From Candidatus Binatia bacterium (GTDB lineage Bacteria; Desulfobacterota; Binatia; Bin18): a stretch of 64,000 nucleotides of DNA. Location: NCBI GenBank assembly GCA_022820725.1, contig JAJEFA010000009.1:62001-126000 (forward strand), written 5' to 3'. The translations under genes were made by a program, and so were the position numbers. Each line of letters opens with the position of its first letter. Within the stretch, counting starts at the first letter, position 1. Shown here piece by piece: positions 7,884 through 17,463 of this stretch. The notes beneath the pieces were generated by a model. It saw only the letters and a program-made list of their open reading frames with translations. It searched no databases and was not told the origin of the DNA.

Positions 7884-9949
7884 CACCGTGTCGGAGTTAC
7901 CAACGATTGCAACTCTTCCCAACTTGTGACCGGCAAGGAACAGGCAAAATTATGACAGACATAGGCGGTCAGTTGGTCATCGATTCGCGTCTTACCTTCG
8001 AGCAAACCCGGAACACCATGCTGTGGTGGCCGTGCAGGGTCGAAACACAACAGCGTCTTATTCGGAATAAAGCTCTCATGAATGGTACGCAGCAGCGCTG
8101 TGGTTTCAGGAGCGGCCGGGTCTCCCAAGAGAACGATTTCCTTGGGCCGGCGCAGGTAGAAATCAAGCCCGCACAGCATATTACTGAAGCCGAAGGGATT
8201 TTGCTCCAGGGCGTCGTAGAACAGCCGGAAGATCGTTTCCGCTTTGGTCAGGTAGTCTTGCTGCTCGGTGGCATAGTAGAGGCGCAGCAGGACAGAAGCG
8301 GCCACGGAGTTCCCCGACGGAACAGAACCGTCAAAAGCGGACTTGGATCGACTGATCAGCGTTTCGTGGTCCGAGCTGGTAAAAAAGAACCCTCCCTCCT
8401 GTGCGTCCCAAAAACGGTCCAGCAGTACATCGGTCAAGGCGACTGCCCCGTCCAGATATGCTGACTCAAAGGTCGCTTCATACACATCGAGTAAGGCCGC
8501 GCTAAAGCAGGCGTAGTCGTCAAGATAGGCGTTGAATTTGGATTGCCCGTCCTTGTAACTGCGCAGCAAGCGGCCCTCGCGAGACAACGCAGTCTGAATA
8601 AAACGGACCCCGCGCCGGGCGACTTCAAGATAGTCGGGATTGCCCAACACCTTATACGCCTCGGCAAACGCCGAAATCATGAGGCCGTTCCAACTGGTCA
8701 GGATTTTCTCGTCGCGGCCGGGCTTCACACGCTGTTCACGGACGGCGAAAAGGGTATCTTTGGCCTGATCAATTAACCGCGTGACGTCGTCCACCTCACG
8801 CCGGAAGAGCCGCGCCAGCTGGTCCAGTTCCAGCGTGGGATGCAGGATGTTCTTATGCTCAAAATTTCCGACATCCGTGACATCGTAATAACGACAGAAT
8901 ATCTCCCCCACCTCGTCGCCCAGGATTCGCATCACTTCGTCTTGGCCCCAGACAAAGAACTTGCCTTCCACACCTTCCGAGTCAGCGTCCTGGGTTGAAT
9001 AAAATCCTCCCTCCGGGCTGACCATCTCCCGCTCGACATAGGCGAGAATATCCTCCACTACCTGCCGAAAGAAGGGACCTCCGCTGGCCTGGTAGCCTTC
9101 AAGATAGAGCCGGACCAGAAGCGCGTTGTCGTACAGCATCTTCTCAAAATGGGGCACCAGCCAGCGCTCGTCGACCGAGTAACGGTGAAAGCCTCCCCCG
9201 AGATGGTCGTACATGCCGCCTTGCGCCATTTTACGGAGCGTATGTGTAGTCATGTCCAGATAGCGCTGATTGCCGGTTGCGTGGGCGTAACGCAAAAACA
9301 GCGAAAAAACGGAAGTATTCGGGAATTTGGGAGCCTGCCCTATCCCGCCATGGGTCTCGTCATAGTGCTGGGCCAGCCCTTCAACCGCTTTCTCCAATAC
9401 CGGCACATCAAGCGGCCGCGTCGTTGGCTCACGCCGGGCGAGTTGTTCAAGCCTGGATAGAATCTCGGTGGTCGATTTGGTGACATCCGCGGGTTTTTCC
9501 CGATAGGCTTGGGCGACGCCTGCCAGGACTCGCGGAAACGCGGGGATGTTATGGCGGTCCTCAGGCGGGAAATAGGTGCCGCCATAGAACGGTTTGCCAT
9601 CCGGAGTGAGAAACACCGTCATCGGCCAGCCGCCGCGGCCGGTCAGCATCTGTACCGCATTCATATAGATTTCATCAACATCCGGTCGTTCTTCCCGGTC
9701 GACCTTGATGTTGACGAACAGCTTATTCATCAGGTCAGCAATGCGTTCGTTCTCAAAGGATTCGTGGGCCATGACGTGGCACCAGTGGCACGCCGAATAG
9801 CCAACGCTCAGCAGAATCGGCTTGTCTTCAGCCCGGGCCTTGGTAAAAGCCTCTTCACCCCACGGGTACCAGTCCACCGGGTTGTGGGCATGTTGGAGCA
9901 AATAAGGGCTGGTCTCCGTCGCCAAACGGTTCGTGAATTTTTCCGACAT
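7880..9949 (-). CDS. DUF255 thioredoxin-domain protein (YyaL/SPATA20 family)
   Basis: A 689-residue protein of the DUF255/YyaL family. The N-terminal thioredoxin-like domain (about residues 1-165) has the start [21 protein letters not shown], the redox motif SACHWCHVM and the signature [20 protein letters not shown]. The rest is an alpha/alpha six-barrel resembling N-acylglucosamine 2-epimerase folds ([31 protein letters not shown]). It is full length for the family. The biochemical role is unsettled, although conservation suggests thiol chemistry. It heads a minus-strand run ending in two further genes, one of them another thioredoxin-fold (Rdx) protein. Confidence 0.95.
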   Translation of the reverse strand: MSEKFTNRLATETSPYLLQHAHNPVDWYPWGEEAFTKARAEDKPILLSVGYSACHWCHVMAHESFENERIADLMNKLFVNIKVDREERPDVDEIYMNAVQMLTGRGGWPMTVFLTPDGKPFYGGTYFPPEDRHNIPAFPRVLAGVAQAYREKPADVTKSTTEILSRLEQLARREPTTRPLDVPVLEKAVEGLAQHYDETHGGIGQAPKFPNTSVFSLFLRYAHATGNQRYLDMTTHTLRKMAQGGMYDHLGGGFHRYSVDERWLVPHFEKMLYDNALLVRLYLEGYQASGGPFFRQVVEDILAYVEREMVSPEGGFYSTQDADSEGVEGKFFVWGQDEVMRILGDEVGEIFCRYYDVTDVGNFEHKNILHPTLELDQLARLFRREVDDVTRLIDQAKDTLFAVREQRVKPGRDEKILTSWNGLMISAFAEAYKVLGNPDYLEVARRGVRFIQTALSREGRLLRSYKDGQSKFNAYLDDYACFSAALLDVYEATFESAYLDGAVALTDVLLDRFWDAQEGGFFFTSSDHETLISRSKSAFDGSVPSGNSVAASVLLRLYYATEQQDYLTKAETIFRLFYDALEQNPFGFSNMLCGLDFYLRRPKEIVLLGDPAAPETTALLRTIHESFIPNKTLLCFDPARPPQHGVPGLLEGKTRIDDQLTAYVCHNFACSLPVTSWEELQSLVTPTRC

Positions 9950-9972
9950 GCCGACCTGCTGATGAGAACTCT

Positions 9973-11280
9973 CTATATATGATAAATACGCTCGGCTTCC
10001 CGTCTGAGGTCCGGCTGGAAATCAGGATGGGCAACCTCCAGGAGGGCAGCCGCACGCTGCTTGAGAGACTTGCCTTTGAGTTCGGCAATCCCGAATTCGG
10101 TTACCACATAGTCAACAAAGGTCCGCTGCGCTGTCACCACGCTGCCAGGTTCAAGCATGGGTACGATTCGCGAGACCCGGCGGCCGCCCACCACGGCACT
10201 CGACGGCGTGACGATCACCGACCGGCCCGGATTACAGTAGGCCGCGGTAATCGTAAAAATGGTCTGGCCGCCCGTTCCGGTATACATAAACGGACCGAAC
10301 GACTCGGAGCAGGCCTGCCCGCCCAGGTCCACGGCGAGGGCATTATTGACGGCCACATAATGCTCCTGGTTGACCAGCAGCCGCAAATCATCCGTGTAGG
10401 TGAAGTCGTAAAACTCAAACTTCGGGTTTCCATCAATGATCGCCAGCTCGTCCGGGAACACACCAATCCCGGCGCTGGCAACGACCTTGCCGGGGTTCAC
10501 CGTCTTGTATTTTCCGGTAATAACGCCTTCCTTCACCAGGCGGGCAATACCAGCGGGAATCACCTCGGTGTGAATACCCAGGTCGTTCTTATTGCCTAAA
10601 TACATGCCGAGCGGAGAGGAAACGCTGCCCAGACCGATCTGAACGGTATCGCCATCGTGGATGAGCTCGTTGGCAACCAGGGTGCAGATAACCTCGGTCA
10701 TAGCAGTTTCTTCTTCGCTGCGTTGCGTGGCCGGGAGTGCGGCCGCGGGCTGCGTAGGTTCTACGAAATAATCGATCTCAGACACATGAATATAATTCTC
10801 TCCGCCGGTGCGGATAAAATCTTCCTGGACCTCGGCTACGACCGTCCGAGCCGCGGCAGCCATTGTTTTGGACATGAACAAGCTATGTCCAAAACTGCAA
10901 TAGCCGTGCTTGTCGGGCGCGGAAACCGGGGTCATATACACGTCGCAGACTATGCCTGGAGGGAGTTCACCCCGGCGGTAATACATCACCGGAATGAAAT
11001 CCATATTCTTTTTTCCCATGAGCGGACGAGTGGTCGTACCCAGGTAGGGAGTTTGAATGGTGAAGGCATGGTCCGCGCCGGGCTGGTCCCAATCAAAGAG
11101 CGGACCGATGGTGCCGATTTTCACATCCCGCAGTTCTTCTTTGCGCCCGAGAAGAGCCTCGCAGAGCGAGAGCGGGGTTGCGTGCAGCCAGTTGAACTGT
11201 ACGGAGTCGCCGTTCCGCACACACCCGGCCGCCTCTTGAGCAGAGACCAGTTTGTCACCACAAAGATCACGCCAATTCAT
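9973..11280 (-). CDS. Acetyl-CoA hydrolase/transferase family protein (4-hydroxybutyrate CoA-transferase-like)
   Basis: A 435-residue class I CoA-transferase of the acetyl-CoA hydrolase/4-hydroxybutyrate CoA-transferase family. It has the N-terminal CoA-binding half and the C-terminal AcetylCoA_hyd_C half with the motif [19 protein letters not shown]. The Glu in this motif aligns with the catalytic Glu that forms the enzyme-CoA thioester. The ending [25 protein letters not shown] is also characteristic. The ATG at 11280 is preceded by AGGAGAGG. Such enzymes move CoA between acetyl-CoA and short-chain hydroxy or fatty acids. The acceptor acid is not determined. Confidence 0.92.
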   Translation of the reverse strand: MNWRDLCGDKLVSAQEAAGCVRNGDSVQFNWLHATPLSLCEALLGRKEELRDVKIGTIGPLFDWDQPGADHAFTIQTPYLGTTTRPLMGKKNMDFIPVMYYRRGELPPGIVCDVYMTPVSAPDKHGYCSFGHSLFMSKTMAAAARTVVAEVQEDFIRTGGENYIHVSEIDYFVEPTQPAAALPATQRSEEETAMTEVICTLVANELIHDGDTVQIGLGSVSSPLGMYLGNKNDLGIHTEVIPAGIARLVKEGVITGKYKTVNPGKVVASAGIGVFPDELAIIDGNPKFEFYDFTYTDDLRLLVNQEHYVAVNNALAVDLGGQACSESFGPFMYTGTGGQTIFTITAAYCNPGRSVIVTPSSAVVGGRRVSRIVPMLEPGSVVTAQRTFVDYVVTEFGIAELKGKSLKQRAAALLEVAHPDFQPDLRREAERIYHI

Positions 11281-11427
11281 AATCCTCTCCTCAACAAAGG
11301 GAATTTATGCTTCTTTGGCCGGAGCATAGACCACACAGGTCAAGAAAGCAAAGTCAGCTTGTTTCGCACCGCCCGTTTCGTTGAGCCCGATCCCCGAGTG
11401 TGGTACAGATCGCAGGCAGGAGGCAGT

Positions 11428-11664
11428 ATGGATATTCGGATTGAGTATTGCGCAGCGTGAAGCTATGAGCCGGAAGCCGTCAGTTTGGCGGAATATATAT
11501 TGACCAGCAATAAACAACAGGTTCAAGGTCTGACCCTGGTCCCGTATGACGATGGCCGGTTCGAGGTCATTGTCAACGGGACAAAAATTTACTCCAAGCT
11601 TGAAACCCACGTCTTTCCCGACAATAGGGAAATCCAGGCCGCCCTGGAGAAGCAAGCCGCCTAG
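11428..11664 (+). CDS. SelW-like Rdx selenoprotein with in-frame UGA (CxxU), missed by standard gene calling
   Basis: An ATG at 11428 with a strong AGGAGG 5 nt upstream opens MDIRIEYCAA. It then meets TGA at 11458-11460, and the same frame stays open to TAG at 11662. Reading TGA as selenocysteine gives a 78-residue protein whose parts all fit the Rdx (SelT/SelW/SelH) family: IEYC-A-A-U (CxxU redox motif), SYEPEAVSLAEYIL (first helix), GLTLVPYDDGRFEVIVNG (strands), TKIYSKLETHVFPD and EIQAALEKQAA. The CxxC paralogue at 6949 aligns along its length, with Cys at the TGA position. A SelD gene in the window (53499) supports selenium use. The UGA is at exactly the catalytic position, so a random stop is unlikely. 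Substrate unknown; Rdx proteins are presumed thiol-dependent redox enzymes. Confidence 0.88.
11470..11492 (+). promoter_or_regulatory. Candidate bacterial SECIS stem-loop
   Basis: Downstream of the TGA at 11458, GCC (11476-11478) can pair with GGC (11487-11489) around a loop GTCAGTTT. The flanking CC and GG allow extension with a GAA bulge. The loop begins 18 nt after the UGA and contains a GU, as bacterial SECIS elements often do. The stem is short and drawn by eye, so this is only a candidate. Confidence 0.4.
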
Positions 11665-11795
11665 TCGGGCCGCTTCGTAGAGTAAGGAATACCGGTGCGT
11701 CTGGCCTGGCAAGCGCAGACGTTCTTCCTTTTGAAGGAATAGTTATCACAAACCCGTTCAGGGGATGAGTCCATCCACTCAACACAGGGAGACCT

Positions 11796-12821
11796 ATGGA
11801 AATTGGGATATATGCGACGACGCACGGTCTGGCCTATCGGGATGACCAGAATGTACTGGCCCGTTCCCTTCCCCCGAATCAGCTCCGGCCCGTAGAAACC
11901 GCCCAGCTCGCTGAACGCCTGGGCTTTCACTCCATGTGGTTTCCGGACCATGTATGTATGCCCATGGCCTCGGAAAGCGAGCATGTCGCCAACGCCTCAG
12001 GCAGCCGAGCCTATGAGTCGCGTCATACCATGTTCGATGCCGCCGTGGTGATGGGCGCTGTTGCCCATACGACGACCAGCCTCAAGCTCGGTACGAGTGT
12101 CCTCATTTCCCCCTATCGCAATCCTCTCAGCGACGCCCGCCAGTTTGCGACCATCGATCAGCTCTCGAAAGGACGGCTGCTGTTCGGAGTTGGGGCTGGC
12201 TGGATGCAGGAGGAGTTTGCTGCAATCGGTATTCCCTATGCCGAACGTGGCCCGCGGACCGACGAGTGCATTGAGGTCTACAAATGCTCGTGGACGGACG
12301 ATGTCGTCAGTTATCAGGGGCGATTCTATCAGTTTGCCTCACTGTCTATGGACCCCAAGCCGCTGCAACAGCCCCCCCCGATTATCTATGGCGGCGTCAC
12401 CCCTGGCGGCGCCCGGCGGGCGGCGCGTTTATGCGACGGCTTTTATCCGATTTTCCTCGACCCTTTTGCGCGGCCGGATCGTTACACCAAAGAACAAACA
12501 GTGATCCGGACAGAGCTGGATGCAATCGGTCGCCCACACGACGAATTTATCATGATGGGCGTGAGTTCGGCCCGCGTTACCTCGTCCGCTGATCCCCTCA
12601 GCCAGGAGCGGCCACGCCGCATCTGTACGGGCACAGCAGAACAAATCCTCGAAGACCTCCACGGTTTTGCCCAAGAAGGCTATGGACTGGTGGTGTGTTT
12701 CTTTGACTGTCCGTCCGGACAACTGTCCGAGCTTGAGGACCAGATGCAGCAGTTTAGCACCAGCGTGATCCCTGAGGCCAAGAACATCCAGCCCCAGGGA
12801 GGCTGGAAACCAGCCTTCTAA
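11796..12821 (+). CDS. LLM-class (F420/FMN-dependent) oxidoreductase
   Basis: A 341-residue luciferase-like TIM-barrel oxidoreductase resembling the TIGR03619 F420-dependent subfamily. Typical elements are AERLGFHSMWFPDHV, HTTTSLKLGTSVLISPYRNP, ATIDQLSKGRLLFGVGAGWM and QQPPPIIYGGVTPGGARRAA. The GGGAGACCT before the ATG at 11796 is a good ribosome site. Enzymes of this class use F420H2 or FMNH2 to reduce or oxygenate organic substrates; cofactor and substrate cannot be fixed by sequence alone. It lies downstream of the UGA-containing SelW gene on the same strand, but 130 nt separate them. It is one of five LLM genes in the window. Confidence 0.92.
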   Translation: MEIGIYATTHGLAYRDDQNVLARSLPPNQLRPVETAQLAERLGFHSMWFPDHVCMPMASESEHVANASGSRAYESRHTMFDAAVVMGAVAHTTTSLKLGTSVLISPYRNPLSDARQFATIDQLSKGRLLFGVGAGWMQEEFAAIGIPYAERGPRTDECIEVYKCSWTDDVVSYQGRFYQFASLSMDPKPLQQPPPIIYGGVTPGGARRAARLCDGFYPIFLDPFARPDRYTKEQTVIRTELDAIGRPHDEFIMMGVSSARVTSSADPLSQERPRRICTGTAEQILEDLHGFAQEGYGLVVCFFDCPSGQLSELEDQMQQFSTSVIPEAKNIQPQGGWKPAF

Positions 12822-12856
12822 CTCGAAGAGGAAACGGGTAATAGCACTACTCGCCT

Positions 12857-13726
12857 TTAGGTCCCTTTTTGCTTGAGTTTGGCGCCGATGGCTTTGGCCG
12901 TTTCGGGCGGCAGGCCGGTTGGGTCCAAGAGTACGCCGTACTGCTCCAGCCAGTGGGTATGGGCAAGTTGGTGCAGGGCAAAAGACGTTTGCATGGACTG
13001 GACTCGGCCCTGTGTATCTTCCGCTACGTTGACGGCCTCCTTTGTCAGCTTCAGGGCAAACAGGGATTTTTTGGCAATCTTGTGGGCCATGGCCAAGACG
13101 GTTTCGTCGAGTTTCTCCCGAGGGACGATTTTATTCACCATACCGAGTTGCTTAGCCTCTTCGACCGATAGCCAGTCCGAGGTGAAGAGCATCTCTTTAG
13201 CCTTACGCGCGCCGACTTCCCAGGGGTGAGCAAAGAACTCTACCCCGCCAATACCAAAATTCACTACCGGGTCGCAGAATTGCGCGTCGTCGCTGGCGAT
13301 GATGATATCGCAGGGCCAGATCAACATCAGTCCGCCGGCAATGACCTTACCCTGCACCGCGGCCAGCGTTGGCTTGGGAATATTCCGCCAGCGTTCACAA
13401 AAGCCGACGTAGATTTCTTTCTCGCGCGCCATCTGCCTCTCGGCACCCGCACAGGTGAACCCGCACCAGGTTCCCACCGTGTCGAATTCAGACATTTTCT
13501 CGTACACGTTGGGTTCCCGCAGATCATGGCCGGACGAAAAATGCGGCCCGTTTGCAGCCAGGATAATGACCTTGATGTCGTCGTCTTGTGCGGCACGGTC
13601 AAAGGCGGAGTTCAATTCATACAGCAGCTTGGTATCCTGCGCATTTCGTGTCTCCGGCCGGTTCAATACAATGCGGGCGACGTGCTCCGCAGGAGTCTCA
13701 TACAAAATAGATTCAAAATTCGACAT
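12857..13726 (-). CDS. Enoyl-CoA hydratase/isomerase-family (crotonase) protein
   Basis: A crotonase-fold protein of 289-290 residues. Oxyanion-hole motifs are present: ANGPHFSSGHDLRE in the first and VQGKVIAGGLMLIWPCDIII in the second. The usual catalytic Glu after the second motif is not evident: the segment reads FCDPVVNFGIGGVEF. It may therefore not be a classical hydratase but another crotonase-type enzyme. AGGAGGC lies just before two ATGs (13729 and 13726), and I use the second for spacing. Its upstream region holds a 14-bp palindrome and a 13-nt box shared with another operon at 46861. Confidence 0.88.
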   Translation of the reverse strand: MSNFESILYETPAEHVARIVLNRPETRNAQDTKLLYELNSAFDRAAQDDDIKVIILAANGPHFSSGHDLREPNVYEKMSEFDTVGTWCGFTCAGAERQMAREKEIYVGFCERWRNIPKPTLAAVQGKVIAGGLMLIWPCDIIIASDDAQFCDPVVNFGIGGVEFFAHPWEVGARKAKEMLFTSDWLSVEEAKQLGMVNKIVPREKLDETVLAMAHKIAKKSLFALKLTKEAVNVAEDTQGRVQSMQTSFALHQLAHTHWLEQYGVLLDPTGLPPETAKAIGAKLKQKGT

Positions 13727-13729
13727 CAT

Positions 13730-14066
13730 AGCCTCCTTCTTATTGGTATACTTCCACTGTACTCTCCCCCACGCTTCTCGTGAAGTTCGTGCATGGCGCT
13801 TGTCGAAGGATGTCCATTTTTGACCGAATGGATAACGCCAAAAGCCCCGGATTGTTAGTTTTTGACTATAGTCAACTATATATCTTTATATTTTCCATTG
13901 CTCGCCCGCTCCATAATTATTTGTTTGACAGACGTTGCCAGTAGTTCTATGCATAAAGTCTGATTCCGATTACATCTTCTTGTATTTCTTCCCACTTTCT
14001 TCCCCTTACGTTCGAGTCTGCCATGATCTTCGCCACCCGATACATCAACAGATAAGGAGGATGTGC
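13730..14066. promoter_or_regulatory. Divergent intergenic region, AT-rich, with palindromic box
   Basis: This 337-nt space separates the minus-strand crotonase and the plus-strand ABM gene. Its centre (about 13850-13925) is AT-rich in an otherwise GC-rich neighbourhood. It contains the perfect palindrome TTGACTATAGTCAA at 13862-13875, followed by TATA-rich sequence. The 13-nt string GTTTTTGACTATA (13858-13870) recurs exactly at 46861 before another minus-strand operon. This suggests a shared operator or promoter element; no regulator gene is adjacent. Confidence 0.55.
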
Positions 14067-14372
14067 ATGATCGTTATTGCGGGGACAATCCCGGTCAAGG
14101 CTGAACGCTGGGATGACGCCAAGGCTCTGGCCGCCAAGATGGTGGAGGAGACGCTCAAAGAGCCGGGCTGCATCAGTTATCAATTCCACACTGCGGCAAC
14201 CGCCGAACATACCTTCTTCCTCTTCGAGGAATGGGAGTCAGAAGAGGCGCTTGCCGCCCACTTTCAGACCGAGCATCTGCAAAATTTTCTCAAAGAAGCT
14301 CCCAGTCTGCTGGCGGGAGCCCTGGACGCAAAGAAATATACGGTGGAGAAGTCCGAAGCCTTATCGGTCTAA
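14067..14372 (+). CDS. Antibiotic biosynthesis monooxygenase (ABM) domain protein
   Basis: A 101-residue ferredoxin-like ABM/YgiN-type protein starting MIVIAGTIPVKAERWDDA. The ABM signature is EPGCISYQFHTAATAEHTFFLFEEWESEEALAAHFQTEHLQNF (split here over residues 36-78), with the conserved His and Trp. AAGGAGG at 14054-14060 fits the ATG at 14067; the in-frame ATG at 14061 is too close. Family members include quinol monooxygenase YgiN and heme-degrading enzymes; most are of unknown substrate. It sits alone between the crotonase promoter region and the ammonium transporter. Confidence 0.9.
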   Translation: MIVIAGTIPVKAERWDDAKALAAKMVEETLKEPGCISYQFHTAATAEHTFFLFEEWESEEALAAHFQTEHLQNFLKEAPSLLAGALDAKKYTVEKSEALSV

Positions 14373-14437
14373 GGACTCTCCCTACCCGAAATACATGCAT
14401 GGGTCTGGCCTAGCCGGAGACTGCATGCATCTGCTTG

Positions 14438-14490
14438 AAAGAGTAAATATGTCTGCCAATCATCCAAAAAAGCTGGACACGCTTACTCTT
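14438..14490. repeat. Family B hairpin repeat, copy 2 (diverged)
   Basis: Arms AAAGAGTAAATATGTC and GGACACGCTTACTCTT surround a diverged centre with CCAATCATCCAAAAAAGC. It is recognisably the same element as 2248 and 19696, but its stem has more mismatches. It lies between the ABM gene and the ammonium transporter gene. Confidence 0.7.
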
Positions 14491-14541
14491 GTTCGTAGTT
14501 CTTGTGGCAGCCAGTTAGTCGAAACAGGATTGGAGGCGAGC

Positions 14542-15963
14542 ATGAACAGAGGCAGAGATGGACGAGAGAGAGTCGGTCGGAGTGTCGTGAGAACAGGGGC
14601 GTTACTCGTGGCTGTCAGCCTCCTGTTACAAGCGGATGCTGCGCAGGCGGCCGTGGATGAAGAGTCACAGTTTGTGCTGAACACCTTCTCGTTTCTCATC
14701 TGGGGAGCGCTGGTAATGTGGATGTGCGCGGGCTTCACCATGCTGGAGTCCGGTTCGGTACGCACGAAGAACGCTTCTGTGATCTGTCTCAAGAACATCG
14801 GGCTGTATTCGGTCGCAGGGCTGGCCTATTACTTCATCGGCTACAATCTGATGTACGTCGATGTGGGGTCCTGGGTCGGCTCGGTGACCCTCCTCTACGG
14901 TCCTTCGGCCGATGAGTTGGCCCTGTTGTCCGATCAGACAGAGGCTCTGGCCGCTGTCGTCGCGAACGGCTACGCCGTCATGTCGGACTGGTTTTTTCAG
15001 ATGGTCTTTGTGGCGACGGCCGCCTCGATTGTATCCGGCACCCTGGCCGAACGGGTCAGGCTGTGGTCGTTTCTCGCCTTCACCACCGTTTTGACGGCAA
15101 TCATCTATCCCATTGTTGGCGCCTGGACCTGGGGTGGGGGCTGGCTCAATGAAATGGGGTTTCAGGACTTTGCCGGCTCCACCATCGTCCATTCAACCGG
15201 CGGCTGGGCCGCGCTGGCCGGCGCCATGGTCGTGGGGCCGCGAATGGGAAAGTTCCGATCCGACGGCAGCGTCAAACCCACGCCTCCCTCGAACGTCCCA
15301 TTCGTGACCTTGGGCGTGCTCATTCTGTGGTTTGGCTGGCTCGGCTTTAACGGTGGCTCGCAACTCGCCCTGGGTGGCGCGGTTGATGCTGTGGCCATGA
15401 GTAATGTGCTTGCCAACACGAACCTGGCGGCGGCCGCAGGGGTCGTGGCCGCCTTATGCGTCTCACGACCCTTCCTCGGACGGGTCGATCTGCTTGCCGT
15501 TCTCAACGGTGCGATTGCCGGCCTTGTCTCTATTACCGCGGGACCGGATATTGTGAAGCCGTATTGGGCGGTCATCATCGGAGCGATTGGCGGGGTGGTG
15601 TGTCTGGGCGGCATGAGGCTGCTGGAGAATATGAAGCTGGACGATGTGGTCGGCGCGATACCGGCCCATCTGTTCGCCGGCATCTGGGGAACGCTGGCCG
15701 TCTGCATCGCGGCGGGCGGCGATATCGGCGTACAACTCCTCGGGGTGCTGGCCATAGGGGTGTTTGCCTTCGCGACTTCGTGGGGAGTCTGGCTGGCGCT
15801 GGAAAAGACCATTGGGGTCCGGGTCTCGCGCAGCGTCGAAGAGGTCGGTCAGGATGCCATGGAACTCGGCATCGAAGCGTATCCGGAGTTTGTTGTCATG
15901 CCCGACCCGGACGATGTGGAGGAGTTACGCACCGGCACCCAGACGGTTCCGTCTCCCGAATAA
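14542..15963 (+). CDS. amt: Ammonium transporter (Amt/AmtB family)
   Basis: A 473-residue Amt-family channel. A signal peptide (TGALLVAVSLLLQADAAQA) is followed by about eleven membrane helices. Hallmarks are FLIWGALVMWMCAGFTMLES in helix 1, DFAGSTIVHSTGGWAALAGA with the Asp and first pore His, and DDVVGAIPAHLFAGIWG with the second pore His. Helix 3 has the Phe gate (DWFFQMVFVATAASIVSGT). The start is the ATG at 14542 after TGGAGGCGAG; the frame is open further upstream but that part overlaps the ABM gene. No GlnK/GlnB gene is adjacent, which is unusual because amt is often paired with glnK. It imports ammonium across the inner membrane. Confidence 0.94.
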   Translation: MNRGRDGRERVGRSVVRTGALLVAVSLLLQADAAQAAVDEESQFVLNTFSFLIWGALVMWMCAGFTMLESGSVRTKNASVICLKNIGLYSVAGLAYYFIGYNLMYVDVGSWVGSVTLLYGPSADELALLSDQTEALAAVVANGYAVMSDWFFQMVFVATAASIVSGTLAERVRLWSFLAFTTVLTAIIYPIVGAWTWGGGWLNEMGFQDFAGSTIVHSTGGWAALAGAMVVGPRMGKFRSDGSVKPTPPSNVPFVTLGVLILWFGWLGFNGGSQLALGGAVDAVAMSNVLANTNLAAAAGVVAALCVSRPFLGRVDLLAVLNGAIAGLVSITAGPDIVKPYWAVIIGAIGGVVCLGGMRLLENMKLDDVVGAIPAHLFAGIWGTLAVCIAAGGDIGVQLLGVLAIGVFAFATSWGVWLALEKTIGVRVSRSVEEVGQDAMELGIEAYPEFVVMPDPDDVEELRTGTQTVPSPE

Positions 15964-16008
15964 TCCCTTCCTGCCTGCAGTGATGATACGAACCCCGTCC
16001 GGTGGCCG

Positions 16009-17310
16009 TTATCCCATTAACAGCCACTGGACGGCGACGACCGCTCCGATGACTCCAGCGATATCCGCGGTCAATCCGGCGACTAAGGCGTGTCGGATGC
16101 GGACCACGCCAACCGCACCAAAATACACGGCCAGGACGTAGAAAGTCGTTTCCGTGCTGCCCTGGAGCGTAGAAACGAGATAGCCGACCAGACTGTCCGG
16201 CCCCTCGGCTTGCAGAATCTCAGCCATAATGGCGTAGGCTCCAGAGCCGGATAAGGGCCGCAGGATGGCCATCGGCAATGCCTCTGCGGGAAATCCGACA
16301 AGACTCAGAACAGGCTGTACGCCGGCGATCATGACATCCAACAACCCTGAGGCCCGAAACATGCCGGCGGCAACCAGAATGGCGACAAGGAACGGAATGA
16401 TCCTGATGGCAACCTGAAAGCCCTCTTTTGCCCCTTCGATCATGGCATCATACACCGCCACCCTTTTGGCAATGCCGTAGCCGAGCATCACCACGATCAG
16501 TACCGGCAGAAGCCAGCCCGATATGGCGTTACGCAGCAGCGGACCAAAGGTCTGACCGTCGCTCAAACCGGATTGCAGGAATAGGAGAAAGGCGACACCC
16601 ATCGCGCCAACAGACAAGAGGGCCAGCAGACATCCCGGTCGGGAGGTCGGTTGCTCGGTGCCCAGCGTCTCCTCATCCGGTAAGTCGATCTCAGAGATAT
16701 TTTCTTCCTGCTCAGCAGTTTGGCCGCCCACGCTGAACACGGGTAATCCCTGCAGGAGCTTCGCCACGAGAATACCGACGCAGGTTGAGAATGACGTGGC
16801 CAGCAGAGTGGGCAGCCAGATACCGGCTGCATTGTCTGATCCTATTGACGCTCTCAGCGCAATCACGCCAAGGGGAGCCAGGGCAACATTCGAGGTATTG
16901 ATGGCCAGGAATAAGACCATGGCATTGGTCGCCGTGCCTTTGTGGGGATTAAGGCTATCAAGCTCCTGCATGGCCTTAATCCCGAAAGGTGTGGCCGCGT
17001 TGCCCAGACCCAGCATATTGGAGGCCATATTCATGATCATGGCGCTCAGAGCGGGGTGGTCGGCCGGCACGTCAGGAAACAATCGCACCATGAGAGGACG
17101 CAGCCAGCGTGCCAGGGTGTGCAGAAACCCGCCGACTTGTACAACGCGCAGCATGCCTAGCCAGAAGGCCATCACACCGACCAGACCGATGGCCAGCGTT
17201 ACCGCGGATTTGGCGGAATCTATTGAGGCGGCAGTCACCTCAGCCATCTTGCCGGTAAAGGCGGCGGTCACAACAGAGCCGACAATAAGGCTGAACCAAA
17301 TCCAGTTCAT
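16009..17310 (-). CDS. Nucleoside recognition (SpmA/SpmB-type) membrane protein
   Basis: A 433-residue membrane protein combining two Gate/nucleoside-recognition domains as in fused SpmA-SpmB proteins. The SpmA-like half has AFWLGMLRVVQVGGFL and MNMASNMLGLGNAATPFGIKAM. The SpmB-like half has AKEGFQVAIRIIPFLVAILVAAGMFRASG, RPLSGSGAYAIMAEI and STETTFYVLAVYFGAVGVV. In Bacillus, SpmA and SpmB influence spore core dehydration, but fused homologues occur widely in non-sporulating Gram-negatives with unknown transport roles. Start ATG at 17310. It faces the 17464 gene across a family B repeat. Confidence 0.9.
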   Translation of the reverse strand: MNWIWFSLIVGSVVTAAFTGKMAEVTAASIDSAKSAVTLAIGLVGVMAFWLGMLRVVQVGGFLHTLARWLRPLMVRLFPDVPADHPALSAMIMNMASNMLGLGNAATPFGIKAMQELDSLNPHKGTATNAMVLFLAINTSNVALAPLGVIALRASIGSDNAAGIWLPTLLATSFSTCVGILVAKLLQGLPVFSVGGQTAEQEENISEIDLPDEETLGTEQPTSRPGCLLALLSVGAMGVAFLLFLQSGLSDGQTFGPLLRNAISGWLLPVLIVVMLGYGIAKRVAVYDAMIEGAKEGFQVAIRIIPFLVAILVAAGMFRASGLLDVMIAGVQPVLSLVGFPAEALPMAILRPLSGSGAYAIMAEILQAEGPDSLVGYLVSTLQGSTETTFYVLAVYFGAVGVVRIRHALVAGLTADIAGVIGAVVAVQWLLMG

Positions 17311-17358
17311 GGGTGACGGGGAAGTGGCTGCGGAGCGTTTGGAGCTATGCTACACATC

Positions 17359-17413
17359 AAAGCGTAAACGCGTCCAGCAGCTACCTGTCTTTGGAGGACA
17401 CGTTTACGCTTTT
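17359..17413. repeat. Family B hairpin repeat, copy 3 (inverse orientation)
   Basis: Arms AAAGCGTAAACGCGTCC and GGACACGTTTACGCTTTT surround AGCAGCTACCTGTCTTT. Its reverse complement aligns with copy 1, but the outer pairs are AGCG/CGCT instead of AGAG/CTCT, a compensatory change. It lies between divergently transcribed genes, so it is not simply a terminator. Confidence 0.85.
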
Positions 17414-17463
17414 GTTCCTGCGGGAATATAACAGTCTGACAAACAAAGGAATATGACCTGGCT

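Noticed and set aside
11305..11712. 136-codon minus-strand open frame antisense to the SelW-like gene
   Set aside because: It overlaps the conserved Rdx reading in full, has no recognised domain and no ribosome site.
14077..14541. Upstream extension of the ammonium transporter
   Set aside because: It runs through the ABM gene and a family B repeat, while a signal peptide begins at 14542.
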